Counted from the first letter of the stretch, positions 1-9,181 are shown. The stretch: DNA of 64,000 bases from Myxococcales bacterium (GCA_030652255.1 JAUSAZ010000011.1:53807-117806); one strand, 5' to 3'. Translations and numbers: made by a program. Notes: generated from the letters alone by a model not told the origin.

Positions 1-1033
1 TCGTGGCCACCACCCGCGGGCCCGCGGTGCGCCGCAGCAGGTGGTCGCCGAGCAGCGCGCCCACCTCGTTGCCCGTGAGCGGGCGCCAGCGGTCGCCGTA
101 GGGCACCGCGGCGGCCATGCGGTCGGCGTCGGGGTCGTTGGCGATCGCGAGGTCGGCGTTCTTGCTCGCCGCGAGGGAGAGCAGGAGGTCCATGGCGCCG
201 GGCTCCTCGGGGTTGGGGAAGCGCACCGTCGGGAAGCGCCCGTCGGGCTGCGCCTGCTCGGGCACGGAATACACGTCCCCGTAAGGCAGCAGCACCGCCG
301 TGGTGAAGCGGTCGCCCACGCCGTGCAGGGCCGTGTACGCGATGGTCAGCGGCGCCGACGGGGCGCAGGTCTGGCGCACGAGGTCGAGGTAGTCGGACTC
401 CACGGCCTCGCCGAGGGACTCGTAGAGCCCCCGCGCGCGGGCCTCGGGCTCCTCGACCAGCGCGACCTCCGAGAGCGCGCCGATGCTCGCGATGACCGCC
501 GCGATGCCCGCGTCCACCGGCGGGACGATCTGCGCCCCCTGGTCCCAGTAGACCTTGTAGCCGTTGTACTCGGGCGGGTTGTGGCTCGCGGTGACCATCA
601 CCCCGGCGGCCGCCCCGAGGCGCTTCACCGCGAAGGCCACCAGCGGCGTCGGGACGTCCCGCGCGAACACCCTCGCCCGCACCCCCTCGCCCGCCAGCGC
701 CCGCGCCACGTCCTCGGAGAACACCCGGCTCCCGCGGCGCCCGTCGTACCCGACGACCACCCCGCGCAGCGCCGCGTCGGGCACCGTCGCCTTCAGGTGC
801 CGCGCCACGGCCGCCGTCGTCCGCAGCACCACCGCCCGGTTCATCCGGTTGGGCCCCGCGCCCATCACCCCGCGCAGGCCCGCCGTGCCGAAGGCCAGCG
901 CGCTCCCGAAGCTGTCCTCCAGCGCCGCGAGGTCGCCCGACGCGAGCAGCGCCTCGAGCTCCGCCCGGGTCTCCCCGTCCGGGTCTTCTGCCATCCACCG
1001 GCGCGCCGCGCCCCGAAGCTCTTCCGCGTTCAT
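1..1033 (-). CDS. Phosphoglucomutase/phosphomannomutase family protein (C-terminus cut by window edge)
   Basis: About 344 N-terminal residues are visible; the gene runs off the left edge. It belongs to the alpha-D-phosphohexomutase superfamily, which interconverts hexose 1- and 6-phosphates in the cytoplasm. Seen directly: an N-terminal FGTAGLRG motif, the phosphoserine loop TASHNPPEYNGYK (complement of about 555-600), and the metal-binding loop ANDPDADR. The segment FGTAGLRGVMGAGPNRMN is typical of the long PGM2/ManB-like bacterial branch (inference). The ATG at 1033-1031 overlaps the stop of the upstream MBL hydrolase gene as ATGA, so the two are probably translationally coupled. The sugar substrate (glucose, mannose or a pentose) cannot be read from the motif. 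Family call firm; substrate open. Confidence 0.9.
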   Translation of the reverse strand, partial: MNAEELRGAARRWMAEDPDGETRAELEALLASGDLAALEDSFGSALAFGTAGLRGVMGAGPNRMNRAVVLRTTAAVARHLKATVPDAALRGVVVGYDGRRGSRVFSEDVARALAGEGVRARVFARDVPTPLVAFAVKRLGAAAGVMVTASHNPPEYNGYKVYWDQGAQIVPPVDAGIAAVIASIGALSEVALVEEPEARARGLYESLGEAVESDYLDLVRQTCAPSAPLTIAYTALHGVGDRFTTAVLLPYGDVYSVPEQAQPDGRFPTVRFPNPEEPGAMDLLLSLAASKNADLAIANDPDADRMAAAVPYGDRWRPLTGNEVGALLGDHLLRRTAGPRVVAT

Positions 1034-1899
1034 GTCTTGTCCTCCGTCGGGCGCCAGCGCGCCGTGGTCTTGTCGCCTGTCATCGTGATCTCCCCGCGCC
1101 GCCGCAGCCGCTCGAGGTGCGCCCGGGCGCTCTTCGCGGCGATGGGCCATAGCCACACCGGCGCCTCTTCGTAGGCCCGCGCCACCACCGCCGCGAGCGT
1201 GTCCGCCCCGCCCCCCACCGCCCGGCGCACCTTCTCCTCGCGGGCCTCGCGGTGCGCCACGTAGGCCCCGAGCGCCGCCGCGCCGTCCGCCACCGGGTCG
1301 CCGTGCGCCGGGAGGAGGGTGGTCGGCCCGAGCGAGGCCATGCGCCGCAGCTGCGCGATGTAGTCGTCCATGTCGCCGTCGTCGTCGGGGTCGATGACGA
1401 TGGTGCTGAGCGAAGAGAGCATGTCGCCGACGATCATCCAGCCCGCGGTGCGCTCGTGGAGGCACAGGTGACCGGGCGCGTGGCCAGGCGTGTGGAGCAC
1501 CGCGAGGTCGAGCCCCACGGGGTCGCCGAGGCCGGTGTCCGACTCGTCGAGCAGCCGGTGCACGGTCACCCGCCCGGCGAGCTTGTCGCGGGTGCGCGCG
1601 TGCGCCATCAGCGGAACCCCGAAGCGCTCGCACACCGCCCCGGCGCCGCCGACGTGGTCGGGGTGATGGTGCGTCGCGATCACCCCGAGCAGCCGGTGCC
1701 CGCGCTCGATGCGGGCCTCGATGAAGTCGTGCAGCCGCGCCTGCTCGGGGCCGTACGGCGACGAGGGCTCGACCAGGTAGAAGTCCCGCCGGCCGACGAA
1801 GTAGCTGTTGGTGTGCGTGGCCGGGAGCAGCGTCGGGGTGCGGAGCGGCAGGCGCTCGACGCCCACTGCGGTGGTGTCCTGGAGGGTGTCGTCGCTCAT
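1030..1899 (-). CDS. Metallo-beta-lactamase fold hydrolase, LACTB2/glyoxalase II-like
   Basis: The MBL zinc-binding signature THHHPDHVGG is at about residues 76-85. A second ligand region HTPGHAPGHL and a third, GDMLSS, follow, with PAHGDP later. The C-terminal ~70 residues (REAREEKVRRA ... AKSARAHLERLRRRGEI) look like the winged-helix tail of LACTB2-type proteins, which hydrolyse RNA or thioesters. I start at the ATG opening MSDDTLQ (1899); an in-frame upstream ATG at 1926 would add nine residues that look like untranslated leader. It is the first gene of a two-gene operon, with ATGA overlap into the phospho-sugar mutase. Substrate unknown. Confidence 0.85.
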   Translation of the reverse strand: MSDDTLQDTTAVGVERLPLRTPTLLPATHTNSYFVGRRDFYLVEPSSPYGPEQARLHDFIEARIERGHRLLGVIATHHHPDHVGGAGAVCERFGVPLMAHARTRDKLAGRVTVHRLLDESDTGLGDPVGLDLAVLHTPGHAPGHLCLHERTAGWMIVGDMLSSLSTIVIDPDDDGDMDDYIAQLRRMASLGPTTLLPAHGDPVADGAAALGAYVAHREAREEKVRRAVGGGADTLAAVVARAYEEAPVWLWPIAAKSARAHLERLRRRGEITMTGDKTTARWRPTEDKT

Positions 1900-1970
1900 C
1901 CGTGCCGCCGGCGCGCAACCTATCACGGCCCCTGTGGGAGCTCTCGAGGTGGTAGGGTCGCGCCATCGTG

Positions 1971-3740
1971 ATGAACGCTTTGCGCCGTAGCGGTTGCCTC
2001 GCGCTGATCGTCGCCCTCGGGTGTCGGAGCACGGGGATGTCCCTCGACCCGCAGGACGCCGCCGCAGACCGCGGCCCCGCGACGCTCGACGCCGGCCCGG
2101 CGGACGTCGCCGCCCCCGCCGACGCCAGCGACCTCGGCGCGCCGCCGGTCGATGTGCTCCAGGGCATGGACGTCCCGCCCGACGCCGACCTCCCCCTCGA
2201 CGTGCCGGTCGTCGACCTGCCGACGCCGCCCGACATGCCGCCGCCGATGGACCTCGGCGCGCCCGTCGACGTGGGCACCGACACCGGCGCCCCGGTCGAC
2301 GTGATGCTCAGCGACGTGCCTCGCAACGACGTGGGTCCCCTCACGGCGGGCATCGGCGAGGGGCTCTCCCCCGACGCGCGCCCCGAGCGGCGGGTGACGT
2401 GCGGGGGCGTGGTGCCGCCCGCGCCGCGGGTCACGGCGGGCGCGGCCGATCGGTACGTGCTGCGCGGCCGCGTGGTGACGCCCGCCGGGGTGCTCGCGCC
2501 GGGCGAGGTGTTCATCACCGGGGCGACGATCACCTGCGTCGCGGCGAGCTGCGCGGCGCGCACGGGCTACGCGGGCGCCACGATCATCGAGACCGGCGGG
2601 GTCATCGCGCCGGGCATGGTCGATACGCACAACCACCCGCAGTACAACTTCCTCCCGCCGTGGCCCCCGCCGCGCCGCTTCACCCGCTCCGACCAGTGGC
2701 AGGGCGTGCCCGAGTACCGCGCGTTCACCGAGGTGCTCCGCAACAACGAGAACCTCAACAACAACACCTGCGCGATGACCAAGTGGGGCGAGCTGCGCGC
2801 GCTCGTCGCGGGCACCACCACCATCCAGGGCGCGCCCAACCAGAACTGCATCACCCGCACGCTCGCCCGCAACATCGAGTCGGGCAACGACTTCGGCGGC
2901 GTCGACACCCACCGGCCCAACACCCTCGGCATCGCCACCGTCGACTCGGCCGACGCGATGACCCTCCGCGCCGACACCACCTCCGGGCGGCTCACGGCCT
3001 ACATGCTCCACCTCTCCGAGGGCATCGACGAGCCCGCCCGGCGGGAGTTCGACCAGCTCGTCGCGCGCGACCTGGTGATCCCCTCGATGGTGATCATCCA
3101 CGGCACCGCGCTCGGCGTGCCGGAGTTCACCCGGCTCGGCGCGGCGCGCGCGCGGCTGGTCTGGTCGCCGCGCTCCAACATCATCCTGTATGGCCGCACG
3201 ACCGACGTGGGCCTCGCGCTCGACCAGGGCATGACCGTCGCGCTCGCCCCCGACTGGTCCCCGTCCGGCGGGCCCAACCTCCTCTCCGAGCTCCGCTACG
3301 GGCGCTACGTGTCGCAGGAGGCGATGGCCGGCCGGCTCACCTCGCGCGACCTCGTCGAGATGGTCACCTCCCGCGCCGCCACCGCCGTCGACCGTCCGCA
3401 GGTGGGGGCGCTCGTCGAGGGCCGCTACGCCGACGTGATGGTGGTGCCCGACCGCGGCTGCGACGCGTACGACACCCTCATCGACGCGCCCACGGCCGAC
3501 GTCCGCCTGGTGGTCCTCAACGGCCGCCCGATGTACGGCGACGCCGCGCTGCTCGACGCCCTCCCCGAGGCGGCCCGCGCCCGCTGCGAGCCGGTCAGCA
3601 TCTGCGGTCTGTCCAAGACCATCTGCGTGGCGCTCCCGCCGTCGTCCTCGTACATCCTCATCCAGCAGACCCTGGCGGACATCGAGACCCAGCTCCGGGT
3701 GTTCACCACTCCCTATCCGCTGGTGCCCCTGTGTCCTTGA
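1971..3740 (+). CDS. Predicted lipoprotein of the amidohydrolase superfamily
   Basis: The protein starts with a lipoprotein signal (CLALIVALGC lipobox), followed by about 100 residues of Asp/Pro/Ala/Val-rich linker with repeats of the PVDV type. A metal-dependent amidohydrolase domain follows. Visible motifs are the beta-strand-1 ligand pair in GMVDTHNHPQYNF, a further His in MVIIHGTALG, the catalytic-type Asp in LAPDWSPSGGPN, and a closing GRYADVMVVPD strand seen in the cytosine deaminase/ATZ-TRZ subfamily. Such enzymes deaminate or dechlorinate ring compounds; here the enzyme would be anchored outside the cytoplasm. A GTG directly precedes the ATG (1968), so the start may be three bases earlier. 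Divergent from the MBL gene by about 70 bp. Substrate unknown. Confidence 0.8.
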   Translation: MNALRRSGCLALIVALGCRSTGMSLDPQDAAADRGPATLDAGPADVAAPADASDLGAPPVDVLQGMDVPPDADLPLDVPVVDLPTPPDMPPPMDLGAPVDVGTDTGAPVDVMLSDVPRNDVGPLTAGIGEGLSPDARPERRVTCGGVVPPAPRVTAGAADRYVLRGRVVTPAGVLAPGEVFITGATITCVAASCAARTGYAGATIIETGGVIAPGMVDTHNHPQYNFLPPWPPPRRFTRSDQWQGVPEYRAFTEVLRNNENLNNNTCAMTKWGELRALVAGTTTIQGAPNQNCITRTLARNIESGNDFGGVDTHRPNTLGIATVDSADAMTLRADTTSGRLTAYMLHLSEGIDEPARREFDQLVARDLVIPSMVIIHGTALGVPEFTRLGAARARLVWSPRSNIILYGRTTDVGLALDQGMTVALAPDWSPSGGPNLLSELRYGRYVSQEAMAGRLTSRDLVEMVTSRAATAVDRPQVGALVEGRYADVMVVPDRGCDAYDTLIDAPTADVRLVVLNGRPMYGDAALLDALPEAARARCEPVSICGLSKTICVALPPSSSYILIQQTLADIETQLRVFTTPYPLVPLCP

Positions 3741-3775
3741 CGGGGGCGGGGCGGCGCGGCTAACGCTTCGTAGCC

Positions 3776-4063
3776 ATGGCCGACAACGAACGCCTCCTGG
3801 GAATGCTTCGAGCCCTCGCCGACGTGACGGAGACGGACGGGGTGTTCACCGCCCCCGACACCGCCCACCTCACGCTGCACGCCGGCTACGAAGGCGTGCC
3901 GCTCACGGTCTCGCAGGTCACCGTCGCGACGGTGCGGGGCGCGCTGATGATCGCGCAGACCACCAAGGGCCAGCGCTACGTGCTCAACGCGAGCGACGTG
4001 TACGCGCTCGCGCAGGAGTCGTCGCCCACCGACCGGGGCGGGCGCAAGGCAGGGTTCTTCTGA
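3776..4063 (+). CDS. Small hypothetical protein, 95 aa
   Basis: A short soluble protein without signal peptide or membrane segment. The sequence alternates hydrophobic and charged residues and reads as a single alpha/beta domain: N-terminal helix (NERLLGMLRALADV), then beta-like segments (LTLHAGYEGVPLTVSQVTVA, ALMIAQTTKGQRYVLN) and a basic tail RGGRKAGFF. I do not recognise a family. It starts 35 bp after the amidohydrolase gene, so co-transcription is plausible. Coding character is good (G/C at third positions), and a hairpin lies just beyond its stop. Confidence 0.6.
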   Translation: MADNERLLGMLRALADVTETDGVFTAPDTAHLTLHAGYEGVPLTVSQVTVATVRGALMIAQTTKGQRYVLNASDVYALAQESSPTDRGGRKAGFF

Positions 4064-4093
4064 AGGGGTTTTGAGGAAGGGAGAGCGGCCGCA

Positions 4094-4118
4094 CCCTCCA
4101 ACCGCTGGGGTTGGAGGG
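4094..4118. terminator. Hairpin between convergent genes, likely bidirectional terminator
   Basis: A perfect 10-bp inverted repeat, CCCTCCAACC and GGTTGGAGGG, with a 5-base loop (4104-4108). It sits in the 67-bp space between the stops of the 95-aa gene and the convergent small lipoprotein. No U-run follows on either strand, so it would act as a stem-only terminator or transcript stabiliser. Confidence 0.5.
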
Positions 4119-4130
4119 GGAGTGGTCAGC

Positions 4131-4538
4131 TCACGGGCCGACGCGAACGCCGACGCCGCCGTTGAAGGTGGGCACGGCCACGCCCGCGTTGACGCGCACG
4201 CCGCCGTAGCCGGGGCGGGCGTACACGGGCTGCTGATACTGCTGCTGATACGTAGGCTGGGCCACCACGACGTTCTGGCCATAGCCCGGCTGGGTCACCA
4301 CGGTGGTGCCGCCGTAGCCCTGGAAGAAGGGCGCGCTGCGCTGGTAGTAGCCAGGCTGGTAGTACGTGCCGCCGTAATTGCCGCCCTGGTAGTAGACCGT
4401 GTTGGGCTGGGCGACGGTGGCATATCCGTAGTTGGCGTAGCCGGGGCGGGCCGCGACGACGCAGCCGCCGAGCGCGTAGGCAGCGCCCGTGACGCCGATG
4501 GCGAGGACGAGGGATCGGGCGATGGTCGAGGTCTTCAT
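4131..4538 (-). CDS. Small Tyr/Gln/Gly-rich lipoprotein, 135 aa
   Basis: The N-terminus is a lipoprotein signal ending in the lipobox ALGGC. The remainder is low-complexity: VAQPxxY and PGYGQ-type segments rich in Tyr, Gln and Gly, ending in NGGVGVRVGP. The ATG at 4538 was chosen because it gives a clean signal peptide; the open frame extends further upstream without one. The composition suggests a surface-exposed, possibly self-associating or matrix protein (inference). It lies upstream of no obvious partner, but the next gene to the right (4735-5427) encodes a lipoprotein with similar VAQP segments, so the two may be related. Confidence 0.65.
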   Translation of the reverse strand: MKTSTIARSLVLAIGVTGAAYALGGCVVAARPGYANYGYATVAQPNTVYYQGGNYGGTYYQPGYYQRSAPFFQGYGGTTVVTQPGYGQNVVVAQPTYQQQYQQPVYARPGYGGVRVNAGVAVPTFNGGVGVRVGP

Positions 4539-4734
4539 GATTTTCACCGTACCACCCCCCTGAAGTTCTTTCCAACGAGGCCACTCGAGGCGTTGATGGA
4601 GGGCGGTGACGCGCGGCGCGGGGGGTGGTTGGCTGCGGCGGCGACCGATCCGTGGCGATGGTACGCGAAGGCTTGCGGCGGGCTTCACTCGACGGGCGGC
4701 CATCGAGGCGCGAGGCGGGAGACGGTGCGCGGGG

Positions 4735-5427
4735 TCAGTTGCCGGCGAAGGCCTGGACGCCGAACTCGCCGCCGCCCGAGTACATGATCACCTCGATCTG
4801 GAAGGTGCCCGACCAGTTGAGGCAGAGCGGGCGCTGGAGGCCGAGCACGGGGAAGTTGTCCGTGGCGACGTCCTGGTCGATGACGTTGCCGTTCATGTCG
4901 CGGAGGCGGAGGTCGAGGTCGCGCACGCCCGCGCCGCCGACGCCGATGATGCGGTAGCAGCGGCCGGGCTGCGCGTCGACGGTGACGTACTGGCGCTGCC
5001 CCTGGCCCATCGACGAACGGAACAGCTGCGTGATGGGCATGTAGCCCGCCGCGAACTGCCGGGCCCGGAGGGACATGTGATACGAGACGAAGTCCTGCTC
5101 GGCGTAGCCGTTGGTCACCCAGTTGGCGCTCACCGGGCTGAAGCCGACGTTGACCCCGACGCTCGCGCCCACCCCCACGCCCGGCGGCGCGGCATACATG
5201 TTGGGCTGCGCCACCGCGACGGCCGCGGGGTTCTGGTAGACCGGCGCCGGCTGCGCCACCACCGTGGTCTGCACGGGCTGGACGGACACGGTGGAGGGCT
5301 GCACGTTGATCGTGCCCTGGGTGCCCACGGTGCCGGTGCCGCGGACGACACAGTCCGTCAGGGCGAGGCCAGCGATCACAGACACTCCGACGCGGACGAC
5401 GGTCATCACGGAGGCTCGGGTCGACAT
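4735..5427 (-). CDS. Predicted lipoprotein with VAQP-rich segment and a C-terminal beta domain, 230 aa
   Basis: A signal sequence ends at a Cys (VIAGLALTDC), a weak but plausible lipobox. Residues ~30-80 are Val/Gln/Pro-rich (NVQPSTVSVQPVQTTVVAQP). The C-terminal half carries a beta-rich domain with conserved-looking YVTVDAQPGRCYRIIGVGGAGVRDLDL and DNFPVLGL segments, which resembles the small jelly-roll domains appended to secreted bacterial proteins; no family is recognised. A good ribosome binding site (AAGGAG) lies 10 bases upstream of the ATG. Confidence 0.65.
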   Translation of the reverse strand: MSTRASVMTVVRVGVSVIAGLALTDCVVRGTGTVGTQGTINVQPSTVSVQPVQTTVVAQPAPVYQNPAAVAVAQPNMYAAPPGVGVGASVGVNVGFSPVSANWVTNGYAEQDFVSYHMSLRARQFAAGYMPITQLFRSSMGQGQRQYVTVDAQPGRCYRIIGVGGAGVRDLDLRLRDMNGNVIDQDVATDNFPVLGLQRPLCLNWSGTFQIEVIMYSGGGEFGVQAFAGN

Positions 5428-5437
5428 CGTTCAGGAT

Positions 5438-5443
5438 CTCCTT
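5438..5443 (-). promoter_or_regulatory. Shine-Dalgarno AAGGAG for the 4735-5427 gene
   Basis: On the minus strand AAGGAG precedes the ATG at 5427 with a 10-base spacer. It supports that start over other in-frame candidates. Confidence 0.7.
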
Positions 5444-5617
5444 CGGCGGCTGTGTACGGTGAAACTCCGCCGACCTTTACGGGGCGGATGAATTTTGTCC
5501 ACGCGTCGACCGTCGCCGCCCGACGGTCATTGGCTCGACTCTTGTTCGAACCCGCGCCCGGATGCAACCTCTCCCCCCGAGCGAGTGAGCCCCCGCCTGG
5601 CGCCCAAAGGGGGCGAA

Positions 5618-6310
5618 TCAGCGTGCGCCGAAGATCGCCGTCCCCACCCGCACCATCGTCGCCCCGGCAGCGACGGCCTCTGCCATGTCGTGCGTCATCC
5701 CCATGGAGAGCTCGGGCAACCGGGAGGCCCCGCCATGCTCGTCGCGCAACGCCCGCAGCGCCTCGAACCACGGCCGCGACGCGGCAGCGTCGGGCACCGC
5801 GGGAGGCACCGTCATCAGGCCCCGGAGCGCCACGCCGGGCGTCGCCTCGGCCTCCGCCAGGATCGACCCGAGCTCACCCACCTCGCAGCCGGACTTCTGC
5901 GCCTCGCGGGCCACGTTTACCTGCACGAGTATCCCGACGGTGCGGGAGGCCGCGACCGCCCGGCGGCCGAGCTCGCGCACCAGCCGGACGGAGTCGAGGC
6001 TCTGCACCATCGCCACGCGGCCCGCGACGTCGCGGCACTTGTTGGTCTGCAGGTGGCCGATGAAGTGCCACCGCAGGTCGGCGAGGTCGGCGAGCTCGGC
6101 GGCCTTGGCGACCAGCTCCTGGACGTAGTTTTCACCGAAGTCGCGCTGCCCCCGGGCGTACGCCGCGCGCACCGCGTCGGGCCCGTGGGTCTTGCTCACC
6201 GCGACCAGCGTCACCGCGGCTGGGTCGCGCCCGGCCCGCGCCGCCGCTGCGGCGATGCGTGCGCGCACGGCGTCGAGCGCCGCGCCCACCCCCTCGCCCG
6301 ACGCCGTCAC
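5618..6310 (-). CDS. yggS: YggS/PROSC family pyridoxal-phosphate homeostasis protein
   Basis: A 230-residue protein matching the usual length of the YggS/PLPBP family, which binds PLP on a single TIM-barrel domain and buffers B6 and amino-acid pools. The PLP-binding lysine is in [10 protein letters not shown] (about residue 40). Other family landmarks are [21 protein letters not shown], and the C-terminal [28 protein letters not shown]. The GTG start at 6310-6308 overlaps the TGA of maf (GTGA), so it is translationally coupled. It is the last gene of a minus-strand run with pyrD and maf. Confidence 0.93.
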   Translation of the reverse strand: MTASGEGVGAALDAVRARIAAAAARAGRDPAAVTLVAVSKTHGPDAVRAAYARGQRDFGENYVQELVAKAAELADLADLRWHFIGHLQTNKCRDVAGRVAMVQSLDSVRLVRELGRRAVAASRTVGILVQVNVAREAQKSGCEVGELGSILAEAEATPGVALRGLMTVPPAVPDAAASRPWFEALRALRDEHGGASRLPELSMGMTHDMAEAVAAGATMVRVGTAIFGAR

Positions 6311-6933
6311 AGCGGAAACCCGTCGATGGCCTCCACCCGCAGGAGCACCTCGACGACCCGGTGCAGCGGCAGGCCCACGACGTTGGAGTAGCTGCCCTCG
6401 ATGCGCTCGACGAAGGCCGCCGCGAGGCCCTGGATGGCGTACCCGCCGGCCTTGTCGGCCCCCTCGCCCGTGGCCGCGTAGCGTCGCACCTCGTCTTCGG
6501 ACAGCCCCCGGAAGGTCACCGCCGTGGTCTCGGCGTAGGCCGGAGCGTCGAAGGCGTCGGCGCCGTGCAGCACGAAGCCCGTGGTGACGTGGTGCGTGCG
6601 CCCGGAGAGCAGCCGCATCATGCGCCGCGCGTCGTCGGCGTCGCGGGGCTTGCCGAGCAGCTCGCCGCCGATGTGCACGATGGTGTCGGCGCAGAGGATC
6701 CACCGGGGAGGGTCGGCCCGGCCATCGCGGTGCAAGGCGTAGAGCACCGCGGCGCCCTTCTGGCGGGCGAGGCGGGTGGCCATCGCGTCGGGCCGCTCGC
6801 CCGGGACGAGCGCCTCGTCGACCGGCGCGACGAATACCTCGACGGGTATGCCGAGGCCCTCCAGGAGCTGACGCCGCCGCGGCGACTGCGAGCCCAGGAG
6901 CAGCGGGTTGTCGGGACCGATTCGGGCAAGCAT
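6307..6933 (-). CDS. maf: Maf family nucleoside triphosphate pyrophosphatase
   Basis: About 208 residues, the normal Maf size. The signature [11 protein letters not shown] is at residues ~14-24. [10 protein letters not shown], the ADTIV loop and the [18 protein letters not shown] segment follow, then [26 protein letters not shown] near the end. Maf proteins hydrolyse nucleotides, including modified or non-canonical dTTP/UTP-type substrates, and have been tied to septum control. The start is the ATG at 6933, immediately preceded by an in-frame TTG. Its stop overlaps the yggS start, and pyrD ends about 33 bp upstream, supporting one transcript. Confidence 0.93.
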   Translation of the reverse strand: MLARIGPDNPLLLGSQSPRRRQLLEGLGIPVEVFVAPVDEALVPGERPDAMATRLARQKGAAVLYALHRDGRADPPRWILCADTIVHIGGELLGKPRDADDARRMMRLLSGRTHHVTTGFVLHGADAFDAPAYAETTAVTFRGLSEDEVRRYAATGEGADKAGGYAIQGLAAAFVERIEGSYSNVVGLPLHRVVEVLLRVEAIDGFPL

Positions 6934-6966
6934 CAATCGAGCATTCTTCCCCGGAACGGCGATTCG

Positions 6967-8073
6967 TCAACCGCGCGCGCGCCGCCCCACGACCGCTGCG
7001 AGGCTGGGCGCCCCATCGGCCCGCAGCCGCGCCCGCAGCCCCGCCGCGAGCTCGCGCGCCATCGTCGGCCCCCGGTAGATGAAGCCCGTGTAGACCTGCA
7101 CCAGCGAGGCGCCCGCCTCGATCATCGCCCACGCGTCGTCGGCGGTGCTCACGCCCCCGACGCCGACGATGGGGAGGGCCCCGCCGGCGCGCGCCGCGAT
7201 GCGGGCGACCACCGCGCGGCTGCGGTCGCGCAGGGGCGCCCCGGAGAGGCCCCCGTCGCCGAGGGCGCGCACCTCCTCGGCCGGGGTGCAGAGCCCGTCT
7301 CGGCGGAGGGTGGTGTTGGTCGCCACCAGGCCCGCGAGGCCCTCGGCGAGCGCGAGGTCGACCACGGCGTCGATGTCCTCGTCGGCGAGGTCGGGCGCGA
7401 TCTTCACCAGCAGGGGGACGGCGCGGTCGGCCAGCGCGGGGCGCACCGCCCGCACGATGCCCGCGAGCGCCTCGACGGACTGGAGCGAGCGCAGACCCGG
7501 CGTGTTGGGCGACGACACGTTGATGACGGCGTAGTCGGCGTAGGGGGCGAGCGCGCGGGCGCTGGCGGCGTAGTCGGCCGGCGCCTCGTCGAGCGCGGTG
7601 ACCTTCGACTTGCCGAGGTTGACCCCGACGATCACCCCGTCGGGCGGGGCCGCGGCCAGCGAGCGGGCGACCGCGTCGCAGCCGGGGTTGTTGAAGCCCA
7701 TGCGGTTGATCACCGCGCCGTCGCGGGGCAGGCGGAAGAGCCGCGGCCGGGGGTTGCCCGGCTGCGGGTGCGCGGTGACGGTGCCCACCTCCACGAAGCA
7801 GAAGCCCATCGCGCCGAGGGCGTTGTACGCGACGGCGCGCTTGTCGAGCCCGGCGGCGACGCCGAGCGGCGTGGCGAAGCGCCGGCCGAAGAGCTCCACC
7901 GCGAGCGAGCCGTCGTCGGCGACGCCGAAGGCGGCGCGCAGCGGGGCGCGGGCGGCGGGCGAGCGGTGCGCCATCGAGAGCGCGTCGAGGGTGAGCTCGT
8001 GGGCGCGCTCGGCGTCGAGGGCGAAGAGGGCCGGGCGCAGCGCGCCGCGGTAGAGCGATCCGACGAGGGTCAC
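6967..8073 (-). CDS. pyrD: Dihydroorotate dehydrogenase, class 2 (quinone-linked)
   Basis: A 368-residue flavoprotein for the fourth step of pyrimidine synthesis, oxidising dihydroorotate to orotate with a quinone acceptor at the membrane. Class 2 is indicated by the N-terminal helical extension (LYRGALRPALFALDAERAHEL), the FATPLGVAAGLDKRA motif, NRMGFNNPG, the catalytic serine region NVSSPNTPGLRSLQS, and the FMN-phosphate loop GVGGVSTADDAWAMIEAGASLVQVYTGF (split here by convention of reading). The GTG start at 8073 overlaps the preceding lipoprotein stop as GTGA. Confidence 0.95.
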   Translation of the reverse strand: MTLVGSLYRGALRPALFALDAERAHELTLDALSMAHRSPAARAPLRAAFGVADDGSLAVELFGRRFATPLGVAAGLDKRAVAYNALGAMGFCFVEVGTVTAHPQPGNPRPRLFRLPRDGAVINRMGFNNPGCDAVARSLAAAPPDGVIVGVNLGKSKVTALDEAPADYAASARALAPYADYAVINVSSPNTPGLRSLQSVEALAGIVRAVRPALADRAVPLLVKIAPDLADEDIDAVVDLALAEGLAGLVATNTTLRRDGLCTPAEEVRALGDGGLSGAPLRDRSRAVVARIAARAGGALPIVGVGGVSTADDAWAMIEAGASLVQVYTGFIYRGPTMARELAAGLRARLRADGAPSLAAVVGRRARG

Positions 8074-9155
8074 GCGTCGTCGCCGCAGGAGAGGGCGCGC
8101 CGGGCGACGCCGCGCGTCGGGTCGACCTCGAGCAGCGCGAAGCCCGACGGCGTGGCGAGGGCGCTACCGGGCGCGCAGCTCATCCACTCGCTCGTCGTGT
8201 CGTGGGCCACGTGCCGGCGGCCGACGTCGAAGACGTGCACCGCACAGCCGAGCTCGCCCTGCAGCGGCGAGTGCAGCACCAGCAGCCGGTCGCCGGACAC
8301 CACCGAGGCCAGCACGTCGTTGGTATAGACCTCGGTGGGGATGAACGCCGTCGGGTCGGCGAGGGGCACGAGGCGTAGGGCCTGCGCGTGGCCGCCCGGG
8401 CCCGGGCCGAAGTCCACCCGGAGGCAGCCGCTCAGCGGGCACACCACGGGCCCCTCGCCCGACCAGGCGCTGCGGGCGTCGGGCTCGAGCACCCACGACC
8501 AGGTCTCGAAGCGCCCGCCGACGGTCTCGCCCTCCACCACGAAGCGGCCGAAGTCCCAGCGCGCGTGCAACGCCCGCAGGGCCGCGGGCGCGTCGGGCAG
8601 CGGCTGCGGCTCGGCGAGGAGCTCCCCGTCGGGGCCGACGAGCGCCACCCACGGCGAGCCCTCCGCGTCGCCCTCGCGGCCCTCCTTCAGCCACGCGACG
8701 AGCACCGCGCCCTCGCGCGCCGCCGTCGACAGGGAGATGGCCCGGTCGAGCGTGAGCCGTCGCACCGGGCGCGGCGACCCGAGGCGCGGGTCGGTGAAGA
8801 GCGCGCGCCCCTCGGAGACGCCGACGAACCCGCGGCCCGTCCAGCCGATGGCGTGGGGGGCCGACGGGAGCCCCGCGGGCGCCGAGCCCTCGGCGCGGGC
8901 GTCGCGCCAGAAGAGGGAGCCGCTCGACACGGCGCGCCCCAGCACCCGCGGACCGTCGGGCCCGCGCAGCAGCCACGGCGCCTCGACGGGCTCGGGGGTG
9001 GAGAGGAACCGCCGCTCGTCGAGGGCGCACCCGTTGGGCGCCGCGCGGGGCGCGAGGGCCCCCATCGGGGTCAGCGCCGGGGAGGTGGTCTCCTCGCGCT
9101 TGGGGCACCCGAGGAGCGACCAGGACAGGAACGCCAGCAAGCACGCAGCACGCAC
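8070..9155 (-). CDS. Predicted lipoprotein, 361 aa, function unknown
   Basis: GTG start at 9155 with a compact lipoprotein signal ending at the lipobox SLLGC. The mature part contains many Trp/Gly-rich short strands (LLRGPDGPRVLGRAVSSGS, AIGWTGRGFVGVSEGRALF, WVALVGPDGELLAEPQPLP), a pattern of repeated four-stranded blades that suggests a beta-propeller. A few Cys (VVCPLSGC, MSCAPGS) could form disulfides. I do not recognise a family. It precedes pyrD with a GTGA overlap and follows another secreted protein by 26 bp. Its place in an operon with pyrD-maf-yggS is probably not functional. Confidence 0.7.
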   Translation of the reverse strand: MRAACLLAFLSWSLLGCPKREETTSPALTPMGALAPRAAPNGCALDERRFLSTPEPVEAPWLLRGPDGPRVLGRAVSSGSLFWRDARAEGSAPAGLPSAPHAIGWTGRGFVGVSEGRALFTDPRLGSPRPVRRLTLDRAISLSTAAREGAVLVAWLKEGREGDAEGSPWVALVGPDGELLAEPQPLPDAPAALRALHARWDFGRFVVEGETVGGRFETWSWVLEPDARSAWSGEGPVVCPLSGCLRVDFGPGPGGHAQALRLVPLADPTAFIPTEVYTNDVLASVVSGDRLLVLHSPLQGELGCAVHVFDVGRRHVAHDTTSEWMSCAPGSALATPSGFALLEVDPTRGVARRALSCGDDA

Positions 9156-9181
9156 GCCGCGACCATAGCGCGATCCGCGGG

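Noticed and set aside
5428..5617. Possible small gene between yggS and the 230-aa lipoprotein
   Set aside because: Open frames here overlap known genes and lack a ribosome binding site or protein-like composition; treated as spacer.
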